Assembly (NCBI GenBank): GCA_964389305.1
Contig: CAYMEK010000086.1
Coordinates: 1-13,688, forward strand
Reading direction: 5' to 3'
Length of the DNA: 13,688 nt
DNA from: CAYMEK01 sp964389305
Lineage (GTDB): Bacteria; Spirochaetota; Spirochaetia; SZUA-6; DRHE01
Part shown: positions 1-7,003 of the stretch, piece after piece
How positions within the stretch are numbered: position 1 is the first letter of the stretch
Layout of the letters: the number at the start of each line of letters is the position of its first letter
Notes under the pieces: generated by a model
The model's input: only the letters and a program-made list of their open reading frames with translations
Database searches by the model: none
Told to the model about the DNA's origin: nothing
Made by a program: the position numbers and the translations under genes

Positions 1-154
1 CGTCCCCGTGGTTCTCCGTGGAACCCAGAGGGATCAGCAGGACATCGTTGACCTTCAGCCGTTCCTCCACGTCCTTCTTGGTCATAGTCTGGTAGTAGAT
101 CTTCGAAGGCCTCTCCATGTGGCCGCCTTCCGGCGGGAACTTCCACTTAGACAT
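1..154 (-). CDS. Creatininase-family amidohydrolase, N-terminal part only (cut by window edge)
   Basis: Reading the minus strand from ATG at 154 gives an open frame to base 1. It starts MSKWKFPPEGGHMERPSK and reaches LLIPLGSTENHGD. The PLGSTExHG motif is the family signature; its Glu and His are metal ligands in creatininase-type amidohydrolases, which hydrolyse cyclic or linear amides or related C-N/C-C bonds using two metal ions. I prefer ATG 154 over ATG 160 because the GGAG at 162-165 lies 7 nt from the former and only 1 nt from the latter. It is the last visible gene of the minus-strand operon, about 25 bp after the cupin stop. The family includes creatinine amidohydrolase, MftE, deformylases and a proposed 3-dehydro-inosose hydrolase (IolN). 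The N-terminal style seems closest to the sugar/inositol-linked members, but about 51 codons cannot settle that. The family call is fairly sure; the substrate is unknown. Confidence 0.8.
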   Translation of the reverse strand, partial: MSKWKFPPEGGHMERPSKIYYQTMTKKDVEERLKVNDVLLIPLGSTENHGD

Positions 155-179
155 ACTCATTCTCCTTGCCTGTTCGGCT

Positions 180-542
180 CTAACGCAACCTGTGACTTTG
201 AAGCTGCGGCGAGTAAATCCAAACGAACCTCAAGACCTCGTCGCCGGTATTGAGGATCTTGTGCCGCCCTCCGGGCGGATTGTAGATACACACCCCCGGC
301 TCCAGGGGAATCTCCTGCTCTTCGGTCACGAATTTCCCTCTGCCGGACAGAAAGAGCATGACCTCTTCCTCCGCATCGTGCCGGTGCTCCGGCACCATAC
401 TCCCCGGGGCGGTCTCGTTTATCCCTACCGCCAGGTTCCTGGCTCCCACTGTTTTTTCCGAGGCCAATATCCAGGAAACCCTCGGGGGATCCCGTCTTTC
501 TCCTTTTACATCTTTGATGTGAACCGCTACGGCTGATGGCAT
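180..542 (-). CDS. Small single-domain cupin protein
   Basis: This 120-residue protein is essentially one cupin beta-barrel. Motif 1 is visible as G47-x5-H53-R-H55-x4-E60-x6-G67, and motif 2 as G83-x5-P89-PG-x2-H94-x3-N98. The probable metal site is therefore H53, H55, E60 and H94, all present. Such stand-alone cupins act as sugar or keto-acid isomerases, dioxygenases, lyases or ligand sensors; nothing here selects among them. The start ATG (540-542) follows a strong AGGAGGAG on the minus strand, so it is well supported. It lies 24 bp after the SDR gene and about 19-25 bp before the creatininase-family gene, clearly in the same operon. It may act on the same carbonyl or hydroxy acid intermediate as its neighbours (inference). 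The cytoplasm is likely, since there is no signal peptide. Confidence 0.88.
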   Translation of the reverse strand: MPSAVAVHIKDVKGERRDPPRVSWILASEKTVGARNLAVGINETAPGSMVPEHRHDAEEEVMLFLSGRGKFVTEEQEIPLEPGVCIYNPPGGRHKILNTGDEVLRFVWIYSPQLQSHRLR

Positions 543-566
543 GCTCTCCTCCTCATTGATAGTAAT

Positions 567-1334
567 TCAGCGGATGAGGATTCCTCCGTTGATGTCCAGG
601 GTAACTCCTGTGATCCAGTCGGATTGAGGCGAAGCGAGAAACAGCGCGGCTTCGGCCACGTCTTCCGGCAGCCCGTCCTTATTGACCGCCCTGCCGACGT
701 TCCATTTTGCGAAAACCTCCGGACCCACCTGTCGGGTCAATTTGGTGAGAATCGGGCCGGGAGCAATGGCGTTGACATAGATGCCCGCCGGACCCGCCTC
801 CCGGGCAAGCGTTTGGGTCAGACCGATGATGCCGGCCTTGGCAGCGGCGTAATTGACCCCCACTCCCGGCCGTCCCGTACGTCCCCCCAAAGAGGCCATA
901 TTGACGATCTTGCCTTTACCCTGTTTCTTCATGACCGGTATCACCGCTTTGCAGACGATAAAGGTTCCCGTGAGGTTTACGCGCACGACGCTCTCGAAAT
1001 CTTCCAGGCTCATCTGCTCGATGGGCAGGTGCCGGATGATCCCGGCGACATTCACCGCCACGTCGATCCTGACGAAGCGCTCGACGGCCTGCTCCACGGC
1101 GGCCTGAACTTCCCGTTCTTGAGTCACGTCCGCCCACAGGCACAGGATCCGATCACCCGCAGGGTCCAGGTCGCGGGCGAGCTGTTCGGTGCCCGGCGTC
1201 TGATGGCCGACCAGCACGAGTCTGGCCCCCGCTTCGAAAAACCGGCGGGCGATCGCTTCACCGATCGCACCGGCAGCTCCCGTTACAAGGCAGACCTGCT
1301 CGTCGAGCACGTTCTTCACTCCTGCTTCTTTCAA
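567..1334 (-). CDS. Short-chain dehydrogenase/reductase (SDR), classical type
   Basis: A 255-residue NAD(P)-dependent oxidoreductase of usual classical-SDR length. It has the cofactor-binding TGxxxGxG as TGAAGAIG (18-25), D69 in the ADV turn, a variant NNAG as NVAG (95-98), and the catalytic set N120, S148, Y162 and K166 (YAAAK). The NAPGP-like stretch appears as IAPGP. It resembles gluconate 5-dehydrogenase/KduD-type sugar-acid SDRs in general flavour, but the substrate cannot be read from sequence. The start is a TTG (1332-1334) overlapping the TGA stop of the AOR gene as TTGA. An AGGAGG inside the last AOR codons sits 7 nt upstream, implying translational coupling. The alternative start is the in-frame GTG five codons later. 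It probably interconverts an alcohol and ketone in the pathway of this operon. Confidence 0.93.
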   Translation of the reverse strand: MKEAGVKNVLDEQVCLVTGAAGAIGEAIARRFFEAGARLVLVGHQTPGTEQLARDLDPAGDRILCLWADVTQEREVQAAVEQAVERFVRIDVAVNVAGIIRHLPIEQMSLEDFESVVRVNLTGTFIVCKAVIPVMKKQGKGKIVNMASLGGRTGRPGVGVNYAAAKAGIIGLTQTLAREAGPAGIYVNAIAPGPILTKLTRQVGPEVFAKWNVGRAVNKDGLPEDVAEAALFLASPQSDWITGVTLDINGGILIR

Positions 1335-3061
1335 AACACATCCTCCTCTAATTGTACGCTCCAGATTTTGTCCATATCCTCTTTCGGTATATCGAATACG
1401 CTGTCGTGCGGCGGCAGCGGCTCGAGGCGCATGAACTCGGGCAGGTCGCAGTGATCGTTAGAAACACCGGCGAGACTGTTGAACTGCCCCTCGGTACTCA
1501 GGCAATCGAGTCCCATATTCCTGACATCCCTGTAGCTCCAGTTCCAGCCGTACCTGGCATTGAGCAGCCTGGAGGTCAGGGATGGATCCTTGACGAAGGC
1601 CGGACGGATGAACAGACACACCCCCAGGCTGTCCAGGATGGCGCCGCGGATTTGAAGCCGCAAGGAGATCTCTACCTGTCCTTCCCGGCTGAGGGGATCG
1701 TGGCTCTTTACGGTTTCGAGGGCGTTGCCGGCGGTGTGGTCCGCTCCCATAGGCGACATGGCATAGGTCACGCCGATGCCCTTCAGGGACCGCGGATCGT
1801 AAGCCGGCATGGCCTGACCCTTCACTGTCGGCACCCTGCGCACGCCAAGCACCCGTCCGGTGATGACCGCGCCGCTGCCGAGTATTCTCCCCAGGGGAGT
1901 TCCCTGCCCGACCTGGCGGAGAAGCTCCTTGGCCTTCCCGGCGTCTCCGAAGGAGAGGACCCCGGCTTCCATGGCCACCCCGATTGCGGCCCCGGTTTCG
2001 ATGGTGTCTACTCCGACCTGGTTGCAGAGGTGGTTCAATTCGGCGACCTCATCGAGGTCCCCGATTCCGCAGTTCGATCCCAGCAGCCCGATGTTCTCGT
2101 ATTGGAGCGAAGCCACGGTGGTCTTGCCGGATGGACCGGCAAAGACATTGGAGCAGGCGATGATGCAGCCCTGCACACAGGGCAACCCTTTTCGGCCTTC
2201 GCCGCCGCGGCGGTCGATCAACTCGGCAACCATCTCCCCGGAGATCTCCTCCGCCCGCTCGAACTGCCCGGAACGGAAATTGCGCGTTGGCAGGATGCCC
2301 AGAGTATTGCACAGGGAAAGCACCGCCGGAGTGCCGAAGTTGTGGCGGTTGTCGGTCTTGGGATCGTCGCGCAGGATTTTCGCTAGCTGCCGGCTGGCTT
2401 CGCTAAGGGCGCTCCGGTCGGCCGGGTCCGCCCGCCGGGCTCCCTCAGCATCGAATATGACCGCTTTGACGCCCTTCACCCCCATCACGGCTCCCAGGCC
2501 GCCCCGCCCGGCCACCCGAAGCTGTACCCCCGTGTGATCGGTCGTCGCCACACAGGCGCCGCACAGCCCCATCTCGCCCGCGGGACCTACGCAGAACGAA
2601 CCTATCCGCTCGCCGAACCGCTTCCGCAGGATCCGTAAAGTATCCGAGGTCCCCTTGCCCTCCAGCTCCGGGGCAGAGATCAGTTCGGCGTGATCCTTGC
2701 GGATCAGCAGCAGGCGGGGCAGCGGTTTGTCCGGCGCATCTTCCAACAGCACCGCCTTCAGCCCGAGCCGGGCCATCCGCTTGCCGACGGCCCCACCGAC
2801 ATTGCTCTCCTTGATGCCGCCGGTCAGAGGGCTCTTCCCCCCCACCGATACGCGCCCGGCCGTGGTCACCGGTGTATCCCCGAGAAGCCCCGAAGCGACG
2901 ATCAGCTTGTTGCCTCTTCCTAGAGGATCACACAAAGGATCGACTTCCCTGAGAAAGTGGTTGGCGATGAAGGAGCGCCCGCCCCAGCGCTGCTCCTGTT
3001 CCGAGCAGGCCCTCCGCTGTATGTCGCCGGTGCGGGTATTCACGCGCAGGATCTGGTTCAT
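1331..3061 (-). CDS. Aldehyde:ferredoxin oxidoreductase family protein (tungsten-pterin, AOR/YdhV-like)
   Basis: This 576-residue protein would oxidise an aldehyde to its acid with transfer of two electrons to ferredoxin, using a tungsto-bispterin cofactor and one [4Fe-4S] cluster. Diagnostic blocks are present in order: GRVSVGGKSPLTGGIKESN (69-87), GRGGLGAVMGVKGVKAV (185-201), the cluster cysteines C295, C299 and C303, YENIGLLGSNCGIGDLDEV (321-339), YDPRSLKGIG (421-430), and the fourth cluster ligand C482 in DSLGVC. The first two cysteines are separated by three residues rather than the two in archaeal AOR, which I associate with YdhV-like members. The start is ATG 3061, overlapping the preceding stop as ATGA. 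An upstream TTG at 3118 would add 19 unrelated residues and is rejected. It is cytoplasmic, with no dedicated electron-transfer subunit or MoaD-like gene adjacent. The substrate is unknown; it could be an aldehyde released by the RraA-like aldolase (inference). Confidence 0.93.
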   Translation of the reverse strand: MNQILRVNTRTGDIQRRACSEQEQRWGGRSFIANHFLREVDPLCDPLGRGNKLIVASGLLGDTPVTTAGRVSVGGKSPLTGGIKESNVGGAVGKRMARLGLKAVLLEDAPDKPLPRLLLIRKDHAELISAPELEGKGTSDTLRILRKRFGERIGSFCVGPAGEMGLCGACVATTDHTGVQLRVAGRGGLGAVMGVKGVKAVIFDAEGARRADPADRSALSEASRQLAKILRDDPKTDNRHNFGTPAVLSLCNTLGILPTRNFRSGQFERAEEISGEMVAELIDRRGGEGRKGLPCVQGCIIACSNVFAGPSGKTTVASLQYENIGLLGSNCGIGDLDEVAELNHLCNQVGVDTIETGAAIGVAMEAGVLSFGDAGKAKELLRQVGQGTPLGRILGSGAVITGRVLGVRRVPTVKGQAMPAYDPRSLKGIGVTYAMSPMGADHTAGNALETVKSHDPLSREGQVEISLRLQIRGAILDSLGVCLFIRPAFVKDPSLTSRLLNARYGWNWSYRDVRNMGLDCLSTEGQFNSLAGVSNDHCDLPEFMRLEPLPPHDSVFDIPKEDMDKIWSVQLEEDVF

Positions 3062-4116
3062 GCCCGCAGCTCCCCGTCCTCGAGGCGTACCGACAGACCC
3101 ATTTTTTCCAGCAGACAATCTATGGCCTGAGAGACGGGAAGGTCGATGTCGACGCCCCGCTCCCGATTGAGCCGCTCGTTCTCCGCTTCGATCTCCCCGG
3201 GAAGGAAGATCCTGCTGCTGTCTTTCGCTTTGGTTGAACCGCGAATCGTGAGGATGTGTTCATCGATCAGTGTTGCGAAGCGTTCGAGCGGCATGAACCG
3301 GCCGATATCGATCGCCATGGACATGACCCCCACCCCGGTCGGTCCTTCGGGCTGGTGAAAGGTGCGTACCCCCCGGGCATAGCTGGATCCCGACAACAGG
3401 CCGCAGATCAGATCGATGAAAAAAGCCATGCCGTAGCCTTTGTGCCCTCCGACAGGAGCCAATGTCCCCTCGATTGCCGCCTCGGGATCGTCGGTCGGAG
3501 CACCGCTCGCGTCGAGCGCCCAGCCGAGGGGAATTCTTTCCTTCTTCCTCGCCGCTCGCCTGATTTTTCCCCGCGCCACCACCGTGGTCGACATGTCCAG
3601 CACAACGGGATCCTCTGTCCCCCCGGGCGCTGCAATCGAGAGCGGATTGGACCCAAAAAAAGCTTCGGCGCCACCCCAGGGAGCCATCGATGCGGCGCCG
3701 TTGCACATGCAGACGCCGATCATTCCTTCCGCCGCAGCCATCAGGGAATAAAGCGCCAGCAATCCGATATTATTGGTGTTGCGAACCAGGGAAAAACCGA
3801 TCCCGAAGCGACGTGACTTATCTATACAGCGGCGCATGCTTTCCGCGGCCGCCACCTGACCGAAGCCATTGCCCCCGTCGAGGTGCGTGATCGCCTGTTC
3901 GTCGGCAATAACCTTTACTTTTGTAGGAATCTCCAGCAGTCGGCGTTCGATTCGCTCAATGATCGTGGGCAGGAGGTTGATTCCGTGAGTCGGTACGCCC
4001 CGCATCTCCGCCGCCGCCAGGTTCTCGGCCACCAACTGCGCTTCCTGCAGGGCTACTCCGGCGGCTTCCAGCAGGGCGACACCGATTCTTTTCAGGTGAT
4101 CTGCTGTAACCTTCAA
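3058..4116 (-). CDS. Ldh2/malate-lactate-ureidoglycolate dehydrogenase family oxidoreductase
   Basis: A 352-residue NAD(P)-dependent dehydrogenase of the Ldh2 fold, a family unrelated to Rossmann-type LDH, which oxidises 2-hydroxy acids such as malate, lactate, sulfolactate and ureidoglycolate, or reduces cyclic imines. Recognisable blocks are MRGVPTHG (38-45, with H44), GNGFGQVAAAESM (82-94), APWGG with FGSNPLSIAAPGG, LDMSTTVVARGKI, GWALDASGAPT and VGGHKGYGMAFFIDLICG. Two positions are unusual: the common SHG is THG (T43), and the common N-H-F/I-G is NNIG (N116 instead of His). The start is TTG (4114-4116), two bases after the RraA-like stop. The GAGGAG of that gene's last codons serves as ribosome binding site; no in-frame ATG gives a full N-terminus. 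It is probably paired with the aldolase so that it produces or consumes a 2-oxo acid (inference). Confidence 0.92.
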   Translation of the reverse strand: MKVTADHLKRIGVALLEAAGVALQEAQLVAENLAAAEMRGVPTHGINLLPTIIERIERRLLEIPTKVKVIADEQAITHLDGGNGFGQVAAAESMRRCIDKSRRFGIGFSLVRNTNNIGLLALYSLMAAAEGMIGVCMCNGAASMAPWGGAEAFFGSNPLSIAAPGGTEDPVVLDMSTTVVARGKIRRAARKKERIPLGWALDASGAPTDDPEAAIEGTLAPVGGHKGYGMAFFIDLICGLLSGSSYARGVRTFHQPEGPTGVGVMSMAIDIGRFMPLERFATLIDEHILTIRGSTKAKDSSRIFLPGEIEAENERLNRERGVDIDLPVSQAIDCLLEKMGLSVRLEDGELRA

Positions 4117-4118
4117 GC

Positions 4119-4790
4119 CTACTCCTCGACCAGCCCCAAGGAATGGAAGACCTTGTCCAGCTTGTTCAACTCGACGCTGCTGACTCCTCGCGCCAGCGCG
4201 GATGCCTTCTTCTTCTCCCGGGCCACCCGCTGCAGGGCGGCTTTCAACACCGTCTCGATTTCCGAGCGCGCGACGATGACCAGTCCGTCACCATCGCCCA
4301 GAACCAGGTCGCCGGGCTCGACGAGCACATCGGCGAACAAAATCGGATGGTTGACACAACCGAGGATCCCTTTGGTGGTGCTTCGCATACACGCACCGCG
4401 GCAAAAAACGGGGAAGCCCAGGTCGACGATTTCGGCGCTGTCCCGTACGCACCCGTCGATAGCCAGGCCCCCCAACTGGCGGGCCACGGCGGAACCGGCC
4501 ATCAAGCCGCCCCAGTAACCCGCATCGGGATAGCCCTGGGTGGAAGCAACCAGAACATCGCCTTTTTGGGCGAGCTGCAGCGCTTTGTGCAGCATCAGGT
4601 TGTCTTTCGGATGGCACTGAACGGTAAAAGCCGGGCCGAGAAGCCGGGTACCCCTGGCCAGCGGCTTGATCCCCGGATCTACCGATCCTTTGCGCCCGGA
4701 CGCCTCGTAGACCGTGGCGGCTCCCAGATCTGCGAATGCCTCGACAAGCTTCCGGTCCGGTCTCTGCACCTGGGTGAATACGTGCACCAT
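4119..4790 (-). CDS. RraA-like class II pyruvate aldolase / oxaloacetate decarboxylase (HMG/CHA aldolase family)
   Basis: A 223-residue protein of typical RraA/HMG aldolase size. It carries the signature G95-x20-R116-D117-x2-E120 used by divalent-metal aldolases that cleave 4-hydroxy-4-methyl-2-oxoglutarate or 4-carboxy-4-hydroxy-2-oxoadipate to pyruvate plus an oxo acid, and that often decarboxylate oxaloacetate. The surrounding text GGLMAGSAVA and AIDGCVRD fits the active site well. The same fold includes the RNase E regulator RraA, but that role is unlikely inside a catabolic operon. The start chosen is ATG 4788-4790. It has AAGGAG 8 nt upstream inside the end of gntR, and only 4 bp separate the genes. 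An upstream start would run backwards through gntR and adds Ser/Arg-rich out-of-frame sequence. The partner dehydrogenase starts 2 bp downstream, an arrangement implying co-production. Confidence 0.92.
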   Translation of the reverse strand: MVHVFTQVQRPDRKLVEAFADLGAATVYEASGRKGSVDPGIKPLARGTRLLGPAFTVQCHPKDNLMLHKALQLAQKGDVLVASTQGYPDAGYWGGLMAGSAVARQLGGLAIDGCVRDSAEIVDLGFPVFCRGACMRSTTKGILGCVNHPILFADVLVEPGDLVLGDGDGLVIVARSEIETVLKAALQRVAREKKKASALARGVSSVELNKLDKVFHSLGLVEE

Positions 4791-4794
4791 CGAG

Positions 4795-5460
4795 CTACTC
4801 CTTCCGGGTGACCGAGAGCCCCATGATGAAGGCACCCGCGTTCTTGAGGTGTTGCCTGACCGCCTGTTCGGCGCGAGCGGGGTCGCCGTCGAGAACGGCG
4901 TCGAGTATCTCCAGGTGCTCGGTGACGATCTCGTGTAGACGGCGTTGAGTAAAGCGCCCTCCGAAGTGGTTCCTGATTCTTTTGATGCGGTCGAGCAATC
5001 CGTCGTACATTTTGAGCAGCGTCTGATTGCCCAGGGCCCGTACGATGGAAAGATGGACATCCTCCCACTCGCCCCACTCGTGGACGTATTCTTCGCTTCC
5101 CTGCTCGTCCCCGAGAAGCTGCCGGTGCTCTGTTCTCTTTTTATTCAGTACTTCGTCATGAAGCTGAAATAGAGCGGCGTGCTTTGCCGCTCCCGTTTCG
5201 ATGATCTCCCGGATCTCGAATATCTCGTGGATGTCCACAGGCGTGATGTGGGAAATGGTCGATCCACGACCCGGAACGTTCTCTACGAAGCCGTCTCTTT
5301 CAAGCTGACGCAGGGCTTCCCGGATAGGCGTTTTGCTGACCCCCAGCTCGGCGGCAAAATACGCCTCGTTAATGGGCGTTCCGGGGAGATACTCTCCGTC
5401 AATGATTCGCTTTTTCAGGCTTTCGTAGACCCTGACCTTCTTGTTCCCGACTGTATTCAT
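4795..5460 (-). CDS. GntR-family transcriptional regulator, FadR/FCD subgroup
   Basis: A 221-residue repressor or activator with an N-terminal winged helix-turn-helix (about 8-72) and a C-terminal helical FCD ligand domain (about 78-208). The helix-turn-helix includes FAAELGVSKTPIREALRQLE and the wing GRGSTIS. Three FCD metal-site histidines are visible (H136, H182, H204). The Asp normally four residues before the first His appears to be W132, so the metal site may be altered. FCD regulators usually sense carboxylic acids, which matches the hydroxy and oxo acid enzymes downstream. It is the first gene of the minus-strand operon, so autoregulation is expected. Start ATG 5460 has GGTGAG just upstream. 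The promoter and four phased repeats lie at 5472-5533. Confidence 0.94.
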   Translation of the reverse strand: MNTVGNKKVRVYESLKKRIIDGEYLPGTPINEAYFAAELGVSKTPIREALRQLERDGFVENVPGRGSTISHITPVDIHEIFEIREIIETGAAKHAALFQLHDEVLNKKRTEHRQLLGDEQGSEEYVHEWGEWEDVHLSIVRALGNQTLLKMYDGLLDRIKRIRNHFGGRFTQRRLHEIVTEHLEILDAVLDGDPARAEQAVRQHLKNAGAFIMGLSVTRKE

Positions 5461-5471
5461 GTGCTCACCAT

Positions 5472-5515
5472 GATTATAATTAGATTATAATTTGATAATA
5501 ATCTGATTATACAGC
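5472..5515. promoter_or_regulatory. Four 11-bp direct repeats, candidate operator of the GntR regulator
   Basis: Repeats begin at 5472, 5483, 5494 and 5505, exactly 11 bp apart: GATTATAATTA, GATTATAATTT, GATAATAATCT and GATTATACAGC. The first two each contain the self-complementary octamer ATTATAAT. An inverted pair AGATTAT (5482-5488) and ATAATCT (5498-5504) is also embedded. The 11-bp spacing puts all copies on about the same face of the helix. They cover the -10 element and the first transcribed bases of gntR, so bound protein would block transcription. The assignment to this GntR protein is inference from position. Confidence 0.7.
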
Positions 5516-5533
5516 TTTTGACCGGCCTGTCAA
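5506..5533 (-). promoter_or_regulatory. Sigma-70-type promoter of the gntR operon
   Basis: On the minus strand TTGACA (5533 to 5528) is followed after 16 bp by TATAAT (5511 to 5506), both exact consensus hexamers. Transcription would start near 5499, giving a leader of about 39 nt before the gntR ATG. The -10 lies inside the fourth operator repeat. The -35 lies in the inverted repeat TTGAC (5518-5522) / GTCAA (5529-5533). Confidence 0.8.
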
Positions 5534-5698
5534 CACCTCTTCCGGCCTTTCTTCCAAAACCATCCGGTCAGCGCCTTCGCTGCCCGGACAACCGCTGCCT
5601 CGAACCTTCCCGCCACGCCGGAGGGGTGGCAAAACCTTCCCAGGTAGGCTACTCTGGCGTTCTAAAACCAAAAGGCGTGCGAAAAACAGGAGACTCGC

Positions 5699-7003
5699 AT
5701 GGGCGGAGTGGTATGCAAGTTCGGGGGAAGCTCCCTCTCCGAGGCGGGGCAGATACGAAAGGTCGAATCGATCATCCGATCCGACAGCCGCAGGCTGTTC
5801 GTCGTCGTGTCGGCTCCGGGCAAGAGATACGACTCCGATGAAAAGATAACCGACCTCCTGTACAGGTGCCAGTCCCTGGCGGCCAGGGGCGGCTCATTCT
5901 CCGAGCCTTTCTCCACGATCCGGACGCGCTTCCTGGAGATCGAAGTAGAGCTGGGAGCCGAAGCGGGCATGGAGCAGGCGCTTGCCGGAGTCGAGAAGCA
6001 GTTGAGGCGCGGAGCTTCGCCCGACCTGGCCGCTTCGAGAGGCGAATACCTATGCGCCCGGCTTCTGTCCAGCTACCTGGGCGCCATCTTCGTGGACGCT
6101 GAAGATATCATCAAGATCAGGGCGGACGGATCGGTGGACGAGGCGAGCTACGCCGCGACTGCCGGGCGGGTCGGTGCGGCGGGGTTATACGTGATTCCGG
6201 GTTTCTACGGCACCGATGCGGCAGGCCGGATCCGAACCTTTACGCGGGGAGGTTCCGATATCACCGGAGCGATCGTAGCCCGGGCGGTCGAGGCGCAGGT
6301 ATATGAAAACTGGACCGATGTCTCGGGCCTGTTGATGGCCGACCCCCGCCTGGTGAGAGATCCCAAGGTCATGGAGACGGCAACCTACAGGGAGATTCGA
6401 GAGCTCTCCTATATGGGCGCCAGCGTATTTCACGAGGAAGCGATCTTTCCCGTCTACAGACAGAAGATCCCCATCAACATCCGCAACACGAACAGGCCCG
6501 AAGATGCGGGTACGATGATCGTGGCCGAAAGGGATGCCGGTTTCCCGGCAGTCGCCGGGATTGCGGGAAGGAAGGGCAGGGCCCTGTTGTACCTGGAAAA
6601 GTTCCTGCTGGAAAAGGAACCGGCGTTCCAAAAGCGGTTCGCGGAAATTCTGGAAAAAAATAATGTGGACTCGCGGCGCCTGAGGATCGGGATAGACAGC
6701 ATCGCGACTGTGTTTTCCGAAAATCAGCTCGCAGAAAAGGAAGATAGCCTGCCTCGACAGCTCTATGAAGAGCTTTCACCGGACCGCCTGGAGATAAAAC
6801 AGGATCTTGCCGAGATCGCGGTAGTCGGCGAGGGTCTGTCCTCGGGAATCGGAGTCGGGAAACGGCTGTTCTCCGCCCTGGCTGATGGGGGTATCAACGT
6901 GCTTCTTACCGATCAGGGCAGCTCAAAGATCAGCGCCGTCCTGGTTGTGGAGGCCAAGGATTTCGAGAAAGGAATCCGGGCACTATACGGGATCTTTTCC
7001 TGA
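5699..7003 (+). CDS. Aspartate kinase (aspartokinase), monofunctional
   Basis: This 434-residue enzyme phosphorylates L-aspartate with ATP to 4-aspartyl phosphate, the first step of the aspartate amino acid family; the reaction is reversible. The kinase domain shows KFGGSSLS (7-14), SAPGKR (38-43), RGEYLCARLL (114-123), FTRGGSDITGA (181-191) and WTDVSGLLMADPRLV (205-219). Two C-terminal ACT domains follow (about 285-345 and 370-434, with QGSSKIS at 406-412), so allosteric control is likely. Start ATG 5699 has AGGAG six bases upstream. It is separated from the related semialdehyde dehydrogenase gene by the IclR and aminotransferase genes but shares their strand. No riboswitch-like leader was recognised. 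The usual housekeeping symbol is withheld because this copy may serve a dedicated pathway. Confidence 0.95.
   Translation: MGGVVCKFGGSSLSEAGQIRKVESIIRSDSRRLFVVVSAPGKRYDSDEKITDLLYRCQSLAARGGSFSEPFSTIRTRFLEIEVELGAEAGMEQALAGVEKQLRRGASPDLAASRGEYLCARLLSSYLGAIFVDAEDIIKIRADGSVDEASYAATAGRVGAAGLYVIPGFYGTDAAGRIRTFTRGGSDITGAIVARAVEAQVYENWTDVSGLLMADPRLVRDPKVMETATYREIRELSYMGASVFHEEAIFPVYRQKIPINIRNTNRPEDAGTMIVAERDAGFPAVAGIAGRKGRALLYLEKFLLEKEPAFQKRFAEILEKNNVDSRRLRIGIDSIATVFSENQLAEKEDSLPRQLYEELSPDRLEIKQDLAEIAVVGEGLSSGIGVGKRLFSALADGGINVLLTDQGSSKISAVLVVEAKDFEKGIRALYGIFS

Noticed and set aside
3062..3118. TTG start 19 codons upstream of the AOR ATG
   Set aside because: The extra residues lie inside the Ldh2-family gene and do not match AOR N-termini. 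The ATGA overlap start is typical of coupled genes.
4791..5060. Upstream extension of the RraA-like gene to base 5060
   Set aside because: It would overlap most of the gntR 3' half out of frame and adds about 90 Ser/Arg-rich residues. ATG 4790 has a good ribosome binding site and gives family length.
5472..5515. CRISPR-like or mini-satellite interpretation of the 11-bp repeats
   Set aside because: Units are adjacent with no spacers, only four copies, and sit exactly on a promoter. An operator explains them better.
5534..5698. Lysine riboswitch or other structured leader before the aspartate kinase gene
   Set aside because: Only a small hairpin (GCCAC 5612-5616 / GTGGC 5626-5630) was seen. 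The spacer is short and I could not recognise a lysine riboswitch core.
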